Source: Epilithonimonas sp042695135
GTDB taxonomy: Bacteria > Bacteroidota > Bacteroidia > Flavobacteriales > Weeksellaceae
Assembly: GCF_042695135.1 (NCBI RefSeq)
Contig: NZ_CP170547.1
Location: forward strand, 2,852,001-2,916,000
DNA length: 64,000 nucleotides
Direction: 5' to 3'
Position 1 is the first letter of the stretch, and each line of letters opens with the position of its first letter. The notes under the pieces are model-generated. The model was not told the origin of the DNA. It ran no database searches and worked only from the letters and a program-made list of their open reading frames with translations. The translations under genes and the position numbers were made by a program. Below, in pieces: positions 1 through 7,256 of this stretch.

Positions 1-281
1 GAATCCGGTGTTTCCGAATGTGGCAGAATGAAAAGCACAACACCGTAAAGAATTTGCAAAACAGAATAGATTCTCTCAGCATTGACCCAACGGTCTGCGA
101 TGATTCCCGTGATGGTTGGCATAAAAATCGAGGCAATTCCCATTGTTCCGAAAACAGCACCGAACTGCGTCCCATCCCAATGTTTGGTCCCAAACCAGAA
201 GTTTGCCATCGTTATCAGCCAAGCTCCCCAAACAAAGAATTGCAGAAAGCTAAGTATTGTCAATCGTAATTTTAGACTCAT
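1..281 (-). CDS. nucleoside permease, NupG-type (partial, C-terminus outside window)
   Basis: About 93 N-terminal residues are visible, read from an ATG at 281 leftwards to the window edge. They start MSLKLRLTILSFLQFF and contain WGAWLIT, FGAVFGTMGIASIFMP and IIADRW. This matches the N-terminus of the nucleoside:H+ symporter family (E. coli NupG/XapB, PF03825), an inner-membrane importer of nucleosides. The first two transmembrane helices are recognisable. The family is about 400 residues long, so roughly three quarters lies beyond the window. It starts 24 bp downstream of the bifunctional nuclease stop and could be cotranscribed with it. The exact nucleoside cannot be inferred. Confidence 0.85.
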   Translation of the reverse strand, partial: MSLKLRLTILSFLQFFVWGAWLITMANFWFGTKHWDGTQFGAVFGTMGIASIFMPTITGIIADRWVNAERIYSVLQILYGVVLFILPHSETPD

Positions 282-305
282 TATATAAAATGATATTAGT
301 ATTGG

Positions 306-911
306 TTAATCGATTTTTTTATTTCTCTTTTTGATTTCCTCCTGAAGTCTGAGCGCAGTGTCATAATCCTCTTCTTTCACGGCATCTGCCAATAATTGAT
401 TCAGTTCCTCTAACGTGAGGCCTGAAAGATCATTGAAATCTGCAACTTCTTCGGATTCGGGTTCTTCATCTCCTGTTTTCGGTGTTTCATCGAGTTCCAA
501 TAAAATTCCGGCTTCATTCAAAACATCGGAAGTCGTGAAAATCGGCGCATCAAAACGGACAGCCATTGCAACAGCATCAGAGGTTCGGGCGTCCAGAATC
601 AGTTCTTCGTCTGACAATGGATTCTTGAAATTGATATTTGAGAAGAAAACGCCGTCTTTGATCTGATAGATGATGACAGATTCGATCTTGAAGTTTGTAT
701 TTTTCACAAACTGGGTGAACAGATCGTGCGTCAATGGACGAGGTGGATTGATGTCTTTTTCTAATCCTAAAGAAATGGATTGAGCTTCAAAATTTCCTAT
801 AACAACAGGCAATTTGACTGATGTTTCTTCATGTTCCAGTAACAGCGCATAAGCTCCCGATTGGGTTTGGCTGTAGGATATTCCGCGTATGATTAATTTT
901 TTATAATCCAT
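306..911 (-). CDS. bifunctional nuclease family protein (DUF151) with C-terminal UVR motif
   Basis: 201 residues. Residues 1-130 form a BFN/DUF151 domain: the conserved start is followed by LPVVIGNFEAQSISLGLE and then LDARTSDAVAMAVR, the family's RxSDAxALAxR signature. An acidic linker (about 140-160) leads to a UvrB/UvrC-type UVR motif at 165-198 (LNQLLADAVKEEDYDTALRL). DUF151 proteins are described as nucleases acting on DNA and RNA, but the physiological role in flavobacteria is unclear. The fusion to a UVR helix hairpin is usual in Bacteroidota. The gene is followed by the nucleoside permease and lies downstream of etfA, separated by a terminator and a dispersed repeat. Confidence 0.88.
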   Translation of the reverse strand: MDYKKLIIRGISYSQTQSGAYALLLEHEETSVKLPVVIGNFEAQSISLGLEKDINPPRPLTHDLFTQFVKNTNFKIESVIIYQIKDGVFFSNINFKNPLSDEELILDARTSDAVAMAVRFDAPIFTTSDVLNEAGILLELDETPKTGDEEPESEEVADFNDLSGLTLEELNQLLADAVKEEDYDTALRLQEEIKKRNKKID

Positions 912-1047
912 TTAGCAAATATAAAATTTTTTGGTAATTTTCATTGAGAAATTGTTGATTTTTACGTTGTTTTCGCTAATAAATCATTAGATTTTTAACT
1001 ATTCCGATTTGATAATTAATAAAACAAATTTTTAAAATGCTGAATTG

Positions 1048-1129
1048 CAGCAGCCCGGCCTGAGTGGAGCTCTTTTTCGTTTTTGATAAAAACGAAAAAA
1101 GCGGGAACGGAGGAAGGATGAAGCTGCTG
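1048..1129 (+). repeat. dispersed structured element, family A, copy 1
   Basis: Outer arms CAGCAGC (1048-1054) and GCTGCTG (1123-1129) pair. Inside them lie CTGAGTGGA and GGGAACGGA on opposite strands of a stem, capped by an A/T hairpin (CTTTTTCG with CGAAAAAAG). The copy lies 3' of etfA, just past its terminator. Four further copies in the window share the same internal motifs and orientation. Confidence 0.8.
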
Positions 1130-1152
1130 AAATAATCATATTTCTTAAAACG

Positions 1153-1180
1153 AAAAAACCTGAGTCAATGACTCAGGTTT
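1153..1180 (-). terminator. rho-independent terminator of etfBA
   Basis: AAACCTGAGTCA at 1156-1167 pairs with its complement ending at 1180. On the minus strand the hairpin is followed by a run of T (1158 down to 1153). It lies 21 bp past the etfA stop. Confidence 0.85.
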
Positions 1181-1200
1181 TGAATTTATTTTGAGGAATT

Positions 1201-2151
1201 TTACGCTCCCTTCAAAGCTTTGATTTTCTCTGTCAATGCAGGGATGATCTGGAAAGCGTCGCCCACTACTCCATAATCCGCAGATTTGAAGAAAGGTGCT
1301 TCCGCATCGTTATTGATCACAACAATTGTCTTGGAACTGTTCACACCAGCCAAATGCTGGATTGCACCGGAAATACCAACCGCAATGTAAAGATTCGGAG
1401 AAATTGCTTTCCCAGTCTGTCCAACGTGTTCTGTGTGAGGTCTCCAACCGATATCGGAAACCGGTTTGGAGCAAGCGGTTGCTGCGCCCAAAACGTTTGC
1501 CAGATCTTCGATCATTCCCCAGTTTTCAGGACCTTTCAGACCTCTACCAGCCGAAACTACAACTTCTGCTTCTTTAAGATCAAGCTTACCTGAAGATTGT
1601 TCGTGGTTGATCACTTTTGTATCTTCGTTGGCGATGCTCAATTCTTTCACTTCTTCTGAACCGGACGCCTGATTTTCCTTAATACCATAAGCATTCTGAG
1701 AAACGGTTACAATAACGCCCACTGCATCTGCTTTTGCGTGCATAAATCCTTTTCCTGAAAATGCTCTTCTTTTAACCTGGAAAGGAGAAGTGCTTTCAGG
1801 AACTTCAATTGCGTTGGTGATCAAAGAATAATTTTTCTGAATTGCCAACATTGGCGCAACAGACGATGCATCTGTTGTGTGAGGAAAAACGATGATGTTT
1901 CCGTCGAAAACCTGAGCTATTGCTTCTGCATAAGCTTTGGAACTGAAATTCTTAAGACCTGCATCTTTTACATTGATGACTTTATCTGCGCCATATTTGT
2001 AAAGTAGATCTGAAGAATCTGTAGGATTGATAGAAATCGCTGTAACTGAATCTCCGGTTTTTGCTGCGATTGCCTTTGCATAAGAAACGGCTTCAAATGC
2101 TGCTTTTTTATAAATTCCGTTTATATTTTCTGCATATACGAATACTGCCAT
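1201..2151 (-). CDS. etfA: electron transfer flavoprotein subunit alpha
   Basis: 316 residues, normal for EtfA. The C-terminal FAD-binding domain (about 200-316) carries the signatures VVSAGRGLKGPENWG, ATACSKPVSDIGW, HTEHVGQTGKAISPNLYIA and GISGAIQHLAG. The N-terminal half is the alpha/beta fold shared with EtfB. With EtfB it forms the soluble FAD-containing heterodimer that takes electrons from acyl-CoA and other dehydrogenases and passes them to ETF:quinone oxidoreductase. It begins 26 bp after etfB on the same strand, so the two form one operon, closed by the terminator at 1153-1180. Confidence 0.96.
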   Translation of the reverse strand: MAVFVYAENINGIYKKAAFEAVSYAKAIAAKTGDSVTAISINPTDSSDLLYKYGADKVINVKDAGLKNFSSKAYAEAIAQVFDGNIIVFPHTTDASSVAPMLAIQKNYSLITNAIEVPESTSPFQVKRRAFSGKGFMHAKADAVGVIVTVSQNAYGIKENQASGSEEVKELSIANEDTKVINHEQSSGKLDLKEAEVVVSAGRGLKGPENWGMIEDLANVLGAATACSKPVSDIGWRPHTEHVGQTGKAISPNLYIAVGISGAIQHLAGVNSSKTIVVINNDAEAPFFKSADYGVVGDAFQIIPALTEKIKALKGA

Positions 2152-2177
2152 GATTTTAAAATTTAAAGATTAAAGAA

Positions 2178-2924
2178 TTAAATTACTTTTGCCTCTTCGT
2201 GAAGTAATCTTACCAATTCGTCCAGGTTATCCGCAGAAACCAGTTTCACAGCTGCCCTTGGTGCAACACTGTCAAAGGAAACCGCTTCCACTTTTACTTC
2301 TGTGTTAGAAGGTTCAACAACAACTAATGCTTTCGTTCTTGCAGACATAATGCCTCTCATATTCGGGATGATGAGATCTTTTTCATCTACCAAACCTTTT
2401 TGTCCTGCGACAACAGCCGGTAGTTTTACAGAAATAGTTTCTTTTCCACCCTCGATTTCTCTTACAGCAGTCGCTTCTGAACCATTCACTTCTAATCCAA
2501 CAGATGCATTTACAAAAGGAAAATTAAGCAATTGCGCTACCATTCCCGGAACTGCACCTCCATTATAATCGATGGATTCTTTTCCCATTAGGATCAATTC
2601 GTAACCGCCATCCTGAGCCACTTTCGCAATTTCTTTAGCTACAGAAAAACTGTCTTTAGCTTCTGTATTAACTCTTATTGCATCATTCGCTCCTATTGCC
2701 AAAGCTTTTCTGATAACTGCTTCTGTTCCTGCATCTCCAACATTCACAACGGTTACTGTTGCGCCTTGAGATTCCTGTAATTTTATAGCTTTTGTTAAAG
2801 CAAATTCGTCCAAAGGATTTATCACCCACTGGATTCCGTTTTTGTCGAATGCAGACTTGTCTGCCGTAAAGTTAATTTTACTTGTAGTGTCTGGAACACT
2901 ACTAATACAAACTAATATTTTCAT
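2178..2924 (-). CDS. etfB: electron transfer flavoprotein subunit beta
   Basis: 248 residues, typical for EtfB. It opens MKILVCISSVPDTTSKI and carries GIQWVINPLDEFALTKAIKL, LMGKESIDYNGG and LPAVVAGQKGLVDEKDLIIPN. These are the conserved nucleotide-binding blocks of the beta subunit, which holds AMP in the EtfAB dimer. It is the first gene of the etfBA pair. The 524 bp upstream has no gene and carries a 22-bp tandem array near its far end. Confidence 0.96.
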   Translation of the reverse strand: MKILVCISSVPDTTSKINFTADKSAFDKNGIQWVINPLDEFALTKAIKLQESQGATVTVVNVGDAGTEAVIRKALAIGANDAIRVNTEAKDSFSVAKEIAKVAQDGGYELILMGKESIDYNGGAVPGMVAQLLNFPFVNASVGLEVNGSEATAVREIEGGKETISVKLPAVVAGQKGLVDEKDLIIPNMRGIMSARTKALVVVEPSNTEVKVEAVSFDSVAPRAAVKLVSADNLDELVRLLHEEAKVI

Positions 2925-3448
2925 TTTATTGTGATATATTTTGTTATATGAATTTGGCTAATTTATATAAAAAATGCTATGCATGCATAATTTATTGTTA
3001 TTTATTAAATAGGATTCTGTAAGCCTTTATTAATCGGATATTTAGAATTTTCACAAATAACAAAGCCTATAAACACTGATTAATTTGGTAAAAAACCAAT
3101 TGCATTTTTATGTCTTAATTAAGAAAAATTAAAAAATTGATTTTAAAAGCGTACATCTTTATATTGAGATTCAGCTGTTTTCAGCTACTATTTTTATCTT
3201 AATAAAACTCTAAAAACCATCCCTATGCAAGTCCTATGAACAGAGCGTTTGTATAGGTGTTGAAAAACACACGTGTCTTTTCACTAAAACTCTCGTGTCT
3301 TTTTATGTAAACACACGTGTCTTTTTATCAAAACTCTAGTGTCTTCTTATTAAAAGGTATGTAGGTTTTTAAAAATACCCTTAACCGTTGAAAAATATTG
3401 ACTTTTATTCCTATAGATTTTTTGTTGATTTTAAAAATCTAACTTGAG
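2925..3448. other. gene-free AT-rich region upstream of etfB
   Basis: 524 bp between the etfB start and the 3' end of the SDR gene. It should hold the etfB promoter, but I see no convincing TAnnTTTG site. The only structure recognised is the tandem array at 3265-3351. Confidence 0.6.
3265..3351. repeat. 22-bp tandem array (4 clear units)
   Basis: The core CGTGTCTTTT recurs at 3272, 3294 and 3316, with AGTGTCTTCT at 3338: exact 22-bp steps. Each unit reads roughly AAACWCNCGTGTCTTTTTAT. Degenerate half-matches occur one step outside on each side (about 3250 and 3360). Four units differ at several positions, so this is an old or constrained array, not a fresh slippage product. Confidence 0.85.
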
Positions 3449-4150
3449 TTATTTCTTAACCTGGCTTGCTCTGAATTCAATTTTACTTGGCAAAACTCTT
3501 GGATTCATATTCAGCATATCTAGGACGAGATTTCCCATATCTTCCGGCTGGATTTTCCATTCGTCTTTTTCTGAAGGTACATTTCCATTGAAATATGTGG
3601 CCACAGAACCCGGCATTATTGTAGAAACTTTGATGTTGTATTTTCTAAGGTCAATCATTGCAGCTTGCGTAAAACCGACAACTCCAAACTTCGAAGCGTT
3701 GTATCCAGCACCATTTTCAAAGAAGTTGGTTCCGGCAAGACTGGCAATCGTAATGTAATAACCTTCCGATTTTTTGAGTTCTTCAACCGACGCTTTCAAT
3801 GAATAGAAACAGCCTGTCAGATTGGTTTCCTGCATAGCGTTCCAATCTTCGATACTTAGTTCATCCACTGGTTTGAAGATTCCTAACCCGGCATTGGCAA
3901 TAACAACGTCGAGACTTCCAAATCTTCCTATAATCTTGGAAACGGCATTCTCTTCATCATTAAAATTCCTGACGTCTGAACTGACTCCGAAAATACTTTC
4001 TGAAATCACTTTAAGTTCCGAAACAGCTTTATCAACATCTTCCTGTTTTCTTCCGCTGATGGCGACTTTGTGACCGTTTTTCAGCAAGACTTCTGCAATT
4101 CCGAAACCGATTCCTTTGGTTCCGCCTGTGATGTATATAACTTTTGACAT
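3449..4150 (-). CDS. SDR family oxidoreductase
   Basis: 233 residues, a classical short-chain dehydrogenase/reductase. The nucleotide-binding motif TGGTKGIGFGIAE is at residues 8-20, the NAG motif (IANAGLG) at about 86-92, and the catalytic YNASK pair at about 148-152, with an upstream serine in ITIASLAG. GGTKGIG followed by GRKQED (a basic residue at the end of beta-2) suggests NADP(H). The substrate cannot be deduced. It stands alone between the etf operon and the M20 dipeptidase. Confidence 0.85.
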   Translation of the reverse strand: MSKVIYITGGTKGIGFGIAEVLLKNGHKVAISGRKQEDVDKAVSELKVISESIFGVSSDVRNFNDEENAVSKIIGRFGSLDVVIANAGLGIFKPVDELSIEDWNAMQETNLTGCFYSLKASVEELKKSEGYYITIASLAGTNFFENGAGYNASKFGVVGFTQAAMIDLRKYNIKVSTIMPGSVATYFNGNVPSEKDEWKIQPEDMGNLVLDMLNMNPRVLPSKIEFRASQVKK

Positions 4151-4211
4151 AATTTGATAAATTTTTATTTTAATTAAACAGACAGACCATTTAAAAAAAG
4201 ATTTATAATAT

Positions 4212-4283
4212 TTCTCGCAGATCAGGCAAATTTTGCAGATTTAATAAGAGAAAAAATCTGCTTAATCTGTCCAATCAGCGAGA
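4212..4283. repeat. family B palindromic element (CGCAGATTT type), full copy
   Basis: TCTCGCAGAT at 4212 and its partner ending ATCAGCGAGA at 4283 form an imperfect inverted repeat, with TTTTGCAGATTT and AAAATCTGCTTAATCTG as inner arms. It lies between the dipeptidase and SDR genes. A second full copy is at 48988-49061, with partial copies near 35242, 43793 and 50850. Confidence 0.75.
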
Positions 4284-4325
4284 CTAATTTAAACAATCCT
4301 ATCTCATTTCTTGATTAACATTATA

Positions 4326-4352
4326 TAAAAAAAGACAGCATCAAACTGTCTT
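4326..4352 (-). terminator. terminator of the M20 dipeptidase
   Basis: AAAGACAG at 4331-4338 pairs with CTGTCTTT at 4346-4353. On the minus strand the stem is followed by a run of seven T. It lies 8 bp past the stop codon. Confidence 0.8.
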
Positions 4353-4359
4353 TAATTTT

Positions 4360-5742
4360 TTATCCTTTTGCGTAAAACTCAAAGAAATAAGGGATACTTT
4401 CTATTCCTTTGTAATAATTGTAAAGTCCGTAATGTTCGTTTGGTGAATGGATTGCGTCGGAATCCAAACCAAATCCCATCAATACAGATTTTGCGCCCAA
4501 CACTTTCTCGAACAAAGACGTAATTGGAATACTTCCGCCACTTCTATACGGTAATACTTCCTTCCCAAACGCTTTTTCCATTGCTTTTTTTGCCGCCTGG
4601 AATTCTTTGGTATCGCTTTCCAAAACGTAAGGCATTCCGCCGTGGTGAGGTGTTACTTTTACTTTTACACTTTTCGGAGCGATCTTTTCGAAGTATTTTG
4701 TGAATTTTTCTGTGATCTCTTCAGGTGTTTGGTTTGGAACCAATCTCATTGAAATTTTCGCAAAAGCTTTGGAAGCAATCACCGTTTTTGCACCTTCACC
4801 AATGTAACCGCCCCAGATTCCGTTGACATCTAAAGTTGGTCTGATGGAAGCTCTTTCCAAAGTCGTGTAACCTTCTTCTCCCTGAATATCATTAAGGCCA
4901 ATCGATTTTTTGTAGCCTTCCGGATCGTCTTTCAGTTTATTCATTTCGGCTCTGTCTTCATCGGAAACGATCAAGACATTGTCATAAAAACCATCGATTG
5001 TAATGTGTCCTTTTTCATCAATCAAATTGCCTATCAACTTAGACAATACATTGATTGGATTCGGAACTGCGCCGCCATAAAGTCCGGAATGAAGATCACG
5101 ATTTGGACCTTCTACCTCAACTTCGACATAACTTAAACCTCGCAAACCTGTTGTAACAGTTGGCTGTTCATTAGAATAAATATGGGTGTCGGAAATTAAA
5201 ATCACATCGCAGCTTAGTTTTTCCTTATTATCTTCCAGGAAATCTGCAAGACTAGCAGAGCCAACCTCTTCTTCTCCTTCAATCAAAAACTTGACATTAC
5301 AAGGCAAAGAATCGGTTTTCATCATCGCTTCAAACGCTTTTACGTGCATAAAGAATTGGCCTTTATCATCTGCGGAACCTCTAGCGAAAATAGCACCTTC
5401 CGGATGAAGCTCGGTCGTTTTCACAACTGGTTCGAATGGGTCGCTTGTCCATAATTCCAATGGATCTGCCGGCTGAACATCGTAATGTCCGTAAACCAAA
5501 ACGGTTGGTAAATTGGTGTCAATGATTTTCTCTCCAAAAACGATTGGATAACCTTTGGTTTCAAGGATTTCCACATTGTCTGCACCTGCAACTTTTAGGT
5601 GTTTTGCTACTTCGTCGGCACATTTCAGCACTTCGGATTTGTAGGCTGGATCTGCGCTGATGGAAGCGATTCTAAGGATGTCGAAAAGTTCGTCGAGAAA
5701 ACGTTGTTTGTTTTCGTTGATGTATGTTTGTGTTGTACTCAT
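4360..5742 (-). CDS. M20 family dipeptidase
   Basis: 460 residues. M20/M25/M40 metallopeptidase signatures are in order: YGHYDVQPADP (zinc-ligand His and general-base Asp, about 85-95), ARGSADDKGQF (bridging Asp, about 120-130), EGEEEVGS (catalytic Glu, about 155-162), the dimerisation domain in the middle (about 195-350), and the C-terminal zinc-ligand His in DAIHSPNEHYGLYNY (about 435-450). The closest family type is the CNDP/carnosinase-like dipeptidases, which release amino acids from dipeptides. There is no signal peptide, so it is cytoplasmic. Single gene with its own terminator. Confidence 0.9.
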   Translation of the reverse strand: MSTTQTYINENKQRFLDELFDILRIASISADPAYKSEVLKCADEVAKHLKVAGADNVEILETKGYPIVFGEKIIDTNLPTVLVYGHYDVQPADPLELWTSDPFEPVVKTTELHPEGAIFARGSADDKGQFFMHVKAFEAMMKTDSLPCNVKFLIEGEEEVGSASLADFLEDNKEKLSCDVILISDTHIYSNEQPTVTTGLRGLSYVEVEVEGPNRDLHSGLYGGAVPNPINVLSKLIGNLIDEKGHITIDGFYDNVLIVSDEDRAEMNKLKDDPEGYKKSIGLNDIQGEEGYTTLERASIRPTLDVNGIWGGYIGEGAKTVIASKAFAKISMRLVPNQTPEEITEKFTKYFEKIAPKSVKVKVTPHHGGMPYVLESDTKEFQAAKKAMEKAFGKEVLPYRSGGSIPITSLFEKVLGAKSVLMGFGLDSDAIHSPNEHYGLYNYYKGIESIPYFFEFYAKG

Positions 5743-5891
5743 TTTTTATTATAATTATTTTTTGAACGCAAAGAGCGGAAAGATTTTTTTAATTATTGAA
5801 AATATTTTAAGTTTCGCAAAGGCGTAAAACTCATCAAAGAAAACAATAATCACATTAATATATTTTTTCTTTATATGAGGTTCGTAAAAAT

Positions 5892-5923
5892 AAAAAATGT
5901 CCTGCAAACGCAAGACATTTTTT
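5892..5923 (-). terminator. terminator of the small lipoprotein gene
   Basis: AAAAATGTC at 5893 pairs with GACATTTTTT at 5914; inner TGC/GCA pairs extend the stem. T-rich tails occur on both strands. It lies 27 bp past the lipoprotein stop. Confidence 0.8.
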
Positions 5924-5949
5924 GTTATAATATTTTTATAAAATTCTGA

Positions 5950-6210
5950 CTAGTGCTCAGCTTTTGGTGCTTCAGTAGCTGATGGAGCGGTTGCTTTGGA
6001 TTCCATTGAAGTTGCTTTTGCTGTATCAGCAATTGTGTGTACAGCTTTTGCAGTATCTGCAGTCGGCTTATAAGTTCCGTGAGGTGCATTTGGGTCATCA
6101 TATCTTACAATTTCGTCTGTTTTTTTCAAACGCCCTTTGTTCCCTCCGGCAGGAATGTCACAAGAAACAACTAAAATAGCGGAAGCCAACAATATCACTG
6201 ATTTTTTCAT
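5950..6210 (-). CDS. small lipoprotein of unknown function
   Basis: 86 residues. Lipoprotein signal MKKSVILLASAILVVSC, with the lipobox ending at Cys17. The mature part is polar and low in complexity: GRLKKTDEIVRYDDPNAP, then an Ala/Thr-rich tail (DTAKAVHTIADTAKATSM) ending KAEH. No domain recognised. Similar tiny lipoproteins are common in this bacterial group. It has its own downstream terminator, and upstream it faces a dispersed family A element and the clpP terminator, so it is probably monocistronic. Confidence 0.75.
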   Translation of the reverse strand: MKKSVILLASAILVVSCDIPAGGNKGRLKKTDEIVRYDDPNAPHGTYKPTADTAKAVHTIADTAKATSMESKATAPSATEAPKAEH

Positions 6211-6363
6211 TCTTATAATTTTGATGCGTCAAAAGTAGTGAAAAAGGAATTTTCGGCAAAATTATTTTTTGTAAAATGTATATAATTAGTGTACTCTATA
6301 ATAAGTCTAATTTAGTTTTGCGTGGAAATTTGAAATGTAGACAAAACCTCGACTTTGCGAAGC

Positions 6364-6450
6364 GCGCCCCGACTTGAGTGGAGCTCATTTTTTTGCTGAG
6401 GGAAAAGCCCTGGCAAAAATAGCGGGAACGGAGGGCGGATAAAGGCGCCC
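6364..6450 (+). repeat. dispersed structured element, family A, copy 2
   Basis: Outer arms GCGCC (6364-6368) and GGCGC (6444-6448) pair. These differ in sequence from the GCAGC/GCTGC arms of other copies but keep pairing. Internal motifs TTGAGTGGA and GGGAACGGA flank an A/T stem (ATTTTTTTGC with GCAAAAAT). It lies 3' of clpP beyond the terminator. Confidence 0.8.
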
Positions 6451-6455
6451 AAATA

Positions 6456-6486
6456 AAAACCTGACTCAAATGAATCAGGTTTTTTT
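6456..6486 (-). terminator. terminator of clpP
   Basis: AAAACCTGA pairs with TCAGGTTTT around the loop CTCAAATGAA. T-runs flank both sides, so it could work in both directions. The clpP stop is 20 bp away. Confidence 0.8.
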
Positions 6487-6504
6487 TAATTTATCAATTG
6501 CTTA

Positions 6505-7182
6505 TTAAGCTTTTCTTTCCAGAACTTCGTCTACCATTCCGTATTCCTTAGCTTCGGTGGAAGTCATCCAGTAATCTCTGTCAGACGCTTTCTCAACCCA
6601 TTCGTAAGTTTGTCCGGAGTGGTCTGAAATGATATCATAAAGTTCTTTTTTCAACTTCAGCATCTCTCTCAAGTTGATTTCCATATCGGAAGCTACACCT
6701 TGCGCACCGCCGCTTGGCTGGTGAATCATCACTCTTGAGTGTTTCAAGGCGGAACGTTTTCCTTTTTCGCCTGCTACCAAAAGAACTGCGCCCATTGATG
6801 CTGCGATTCCTGTACAGATTGTCGCTACGTTTGGTTTGATGATCTGCATTGTGTCATAGATTCCCAATCCAGCGTAAACGCTTCCACCAGGGGAATTGAT
6901 GTAGATCTGAATGTCTTTCGCCGAGTCAGAACTTTCCAAGAAAAGCAATTGTGCCGTCACGATATTTGCCACTTGGTCGTCGATCCCTGTTCCCAAGAAA
7001 ATGATCCTGTCCATCATCAATCGGGAGAAAACGTCCATTTGTGCAACGTTCATTCTACGCTCCTCCATAATGTAAGGCGTCAGGTTGGTCGGGTTAAACA
7101 TTCCCATATATTGATCTGTCACCAGACCGTTGTTTCCCAAATGTTTTACTGAGAAATCTCTGAATTCTTTTTTAATGTCCAT
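6505..7182 (-). CDS. clpP: ATP-dependent Clp protease proteolytic subunit
   Basis: 225 residues. The ClpP core begins at about residue 38. The catalytic Ser129 sits in TGIAASMGAV and His154 in SRVMIHQPSGG; the third residue of the triad is the Asp of SDRDYWMT near 205. INSPGGSVYAGLGIYD is the substrate-binding strand. The first 35 residues form a propeptide-like extension usual in Bacteroidota. It assembles into the double-heptamer chamber fed by ClpX or ClpC; neither ATPase gene is next to it. dnaG lies 74 bp upstream on the same strand. Confidence 0.97.
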   Translation of the reverse strand: MDIKKEFRDFSVKHLGNNGLVTDQYMGMFNPTNLTPYIMEERRMNVAQMDVFSRLMMDRIIFLGTGIDDQVANIVTAQLLFLESSDSAKDIQIYINSPGGSVYAGLGIYDTMQIIKPNVATICTGIAASMGAVLLVAGEKGKRSALKHSRVMIHQPSGGAQGVASDMEINLREMLKLKKELYDIISDHSGQTYEWVEKASDRDYWMTSTEAKEYGMVDEVLERKA

Positions 7183-7256
7183 ATTATCTGTGGTTGTTTT
7201 TTAAATCTTTTATTGAGTTTGCAATTTCTATTCCTTTGCTAAAGTAGGACTTTCTG

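Noticed and set aside
5425..5445. tRNA-like GGTTCGAA motif
   Set aside because: It lies inside the dipeptidase gene; no cloverleaf arms around it. No tRNA found in the window.
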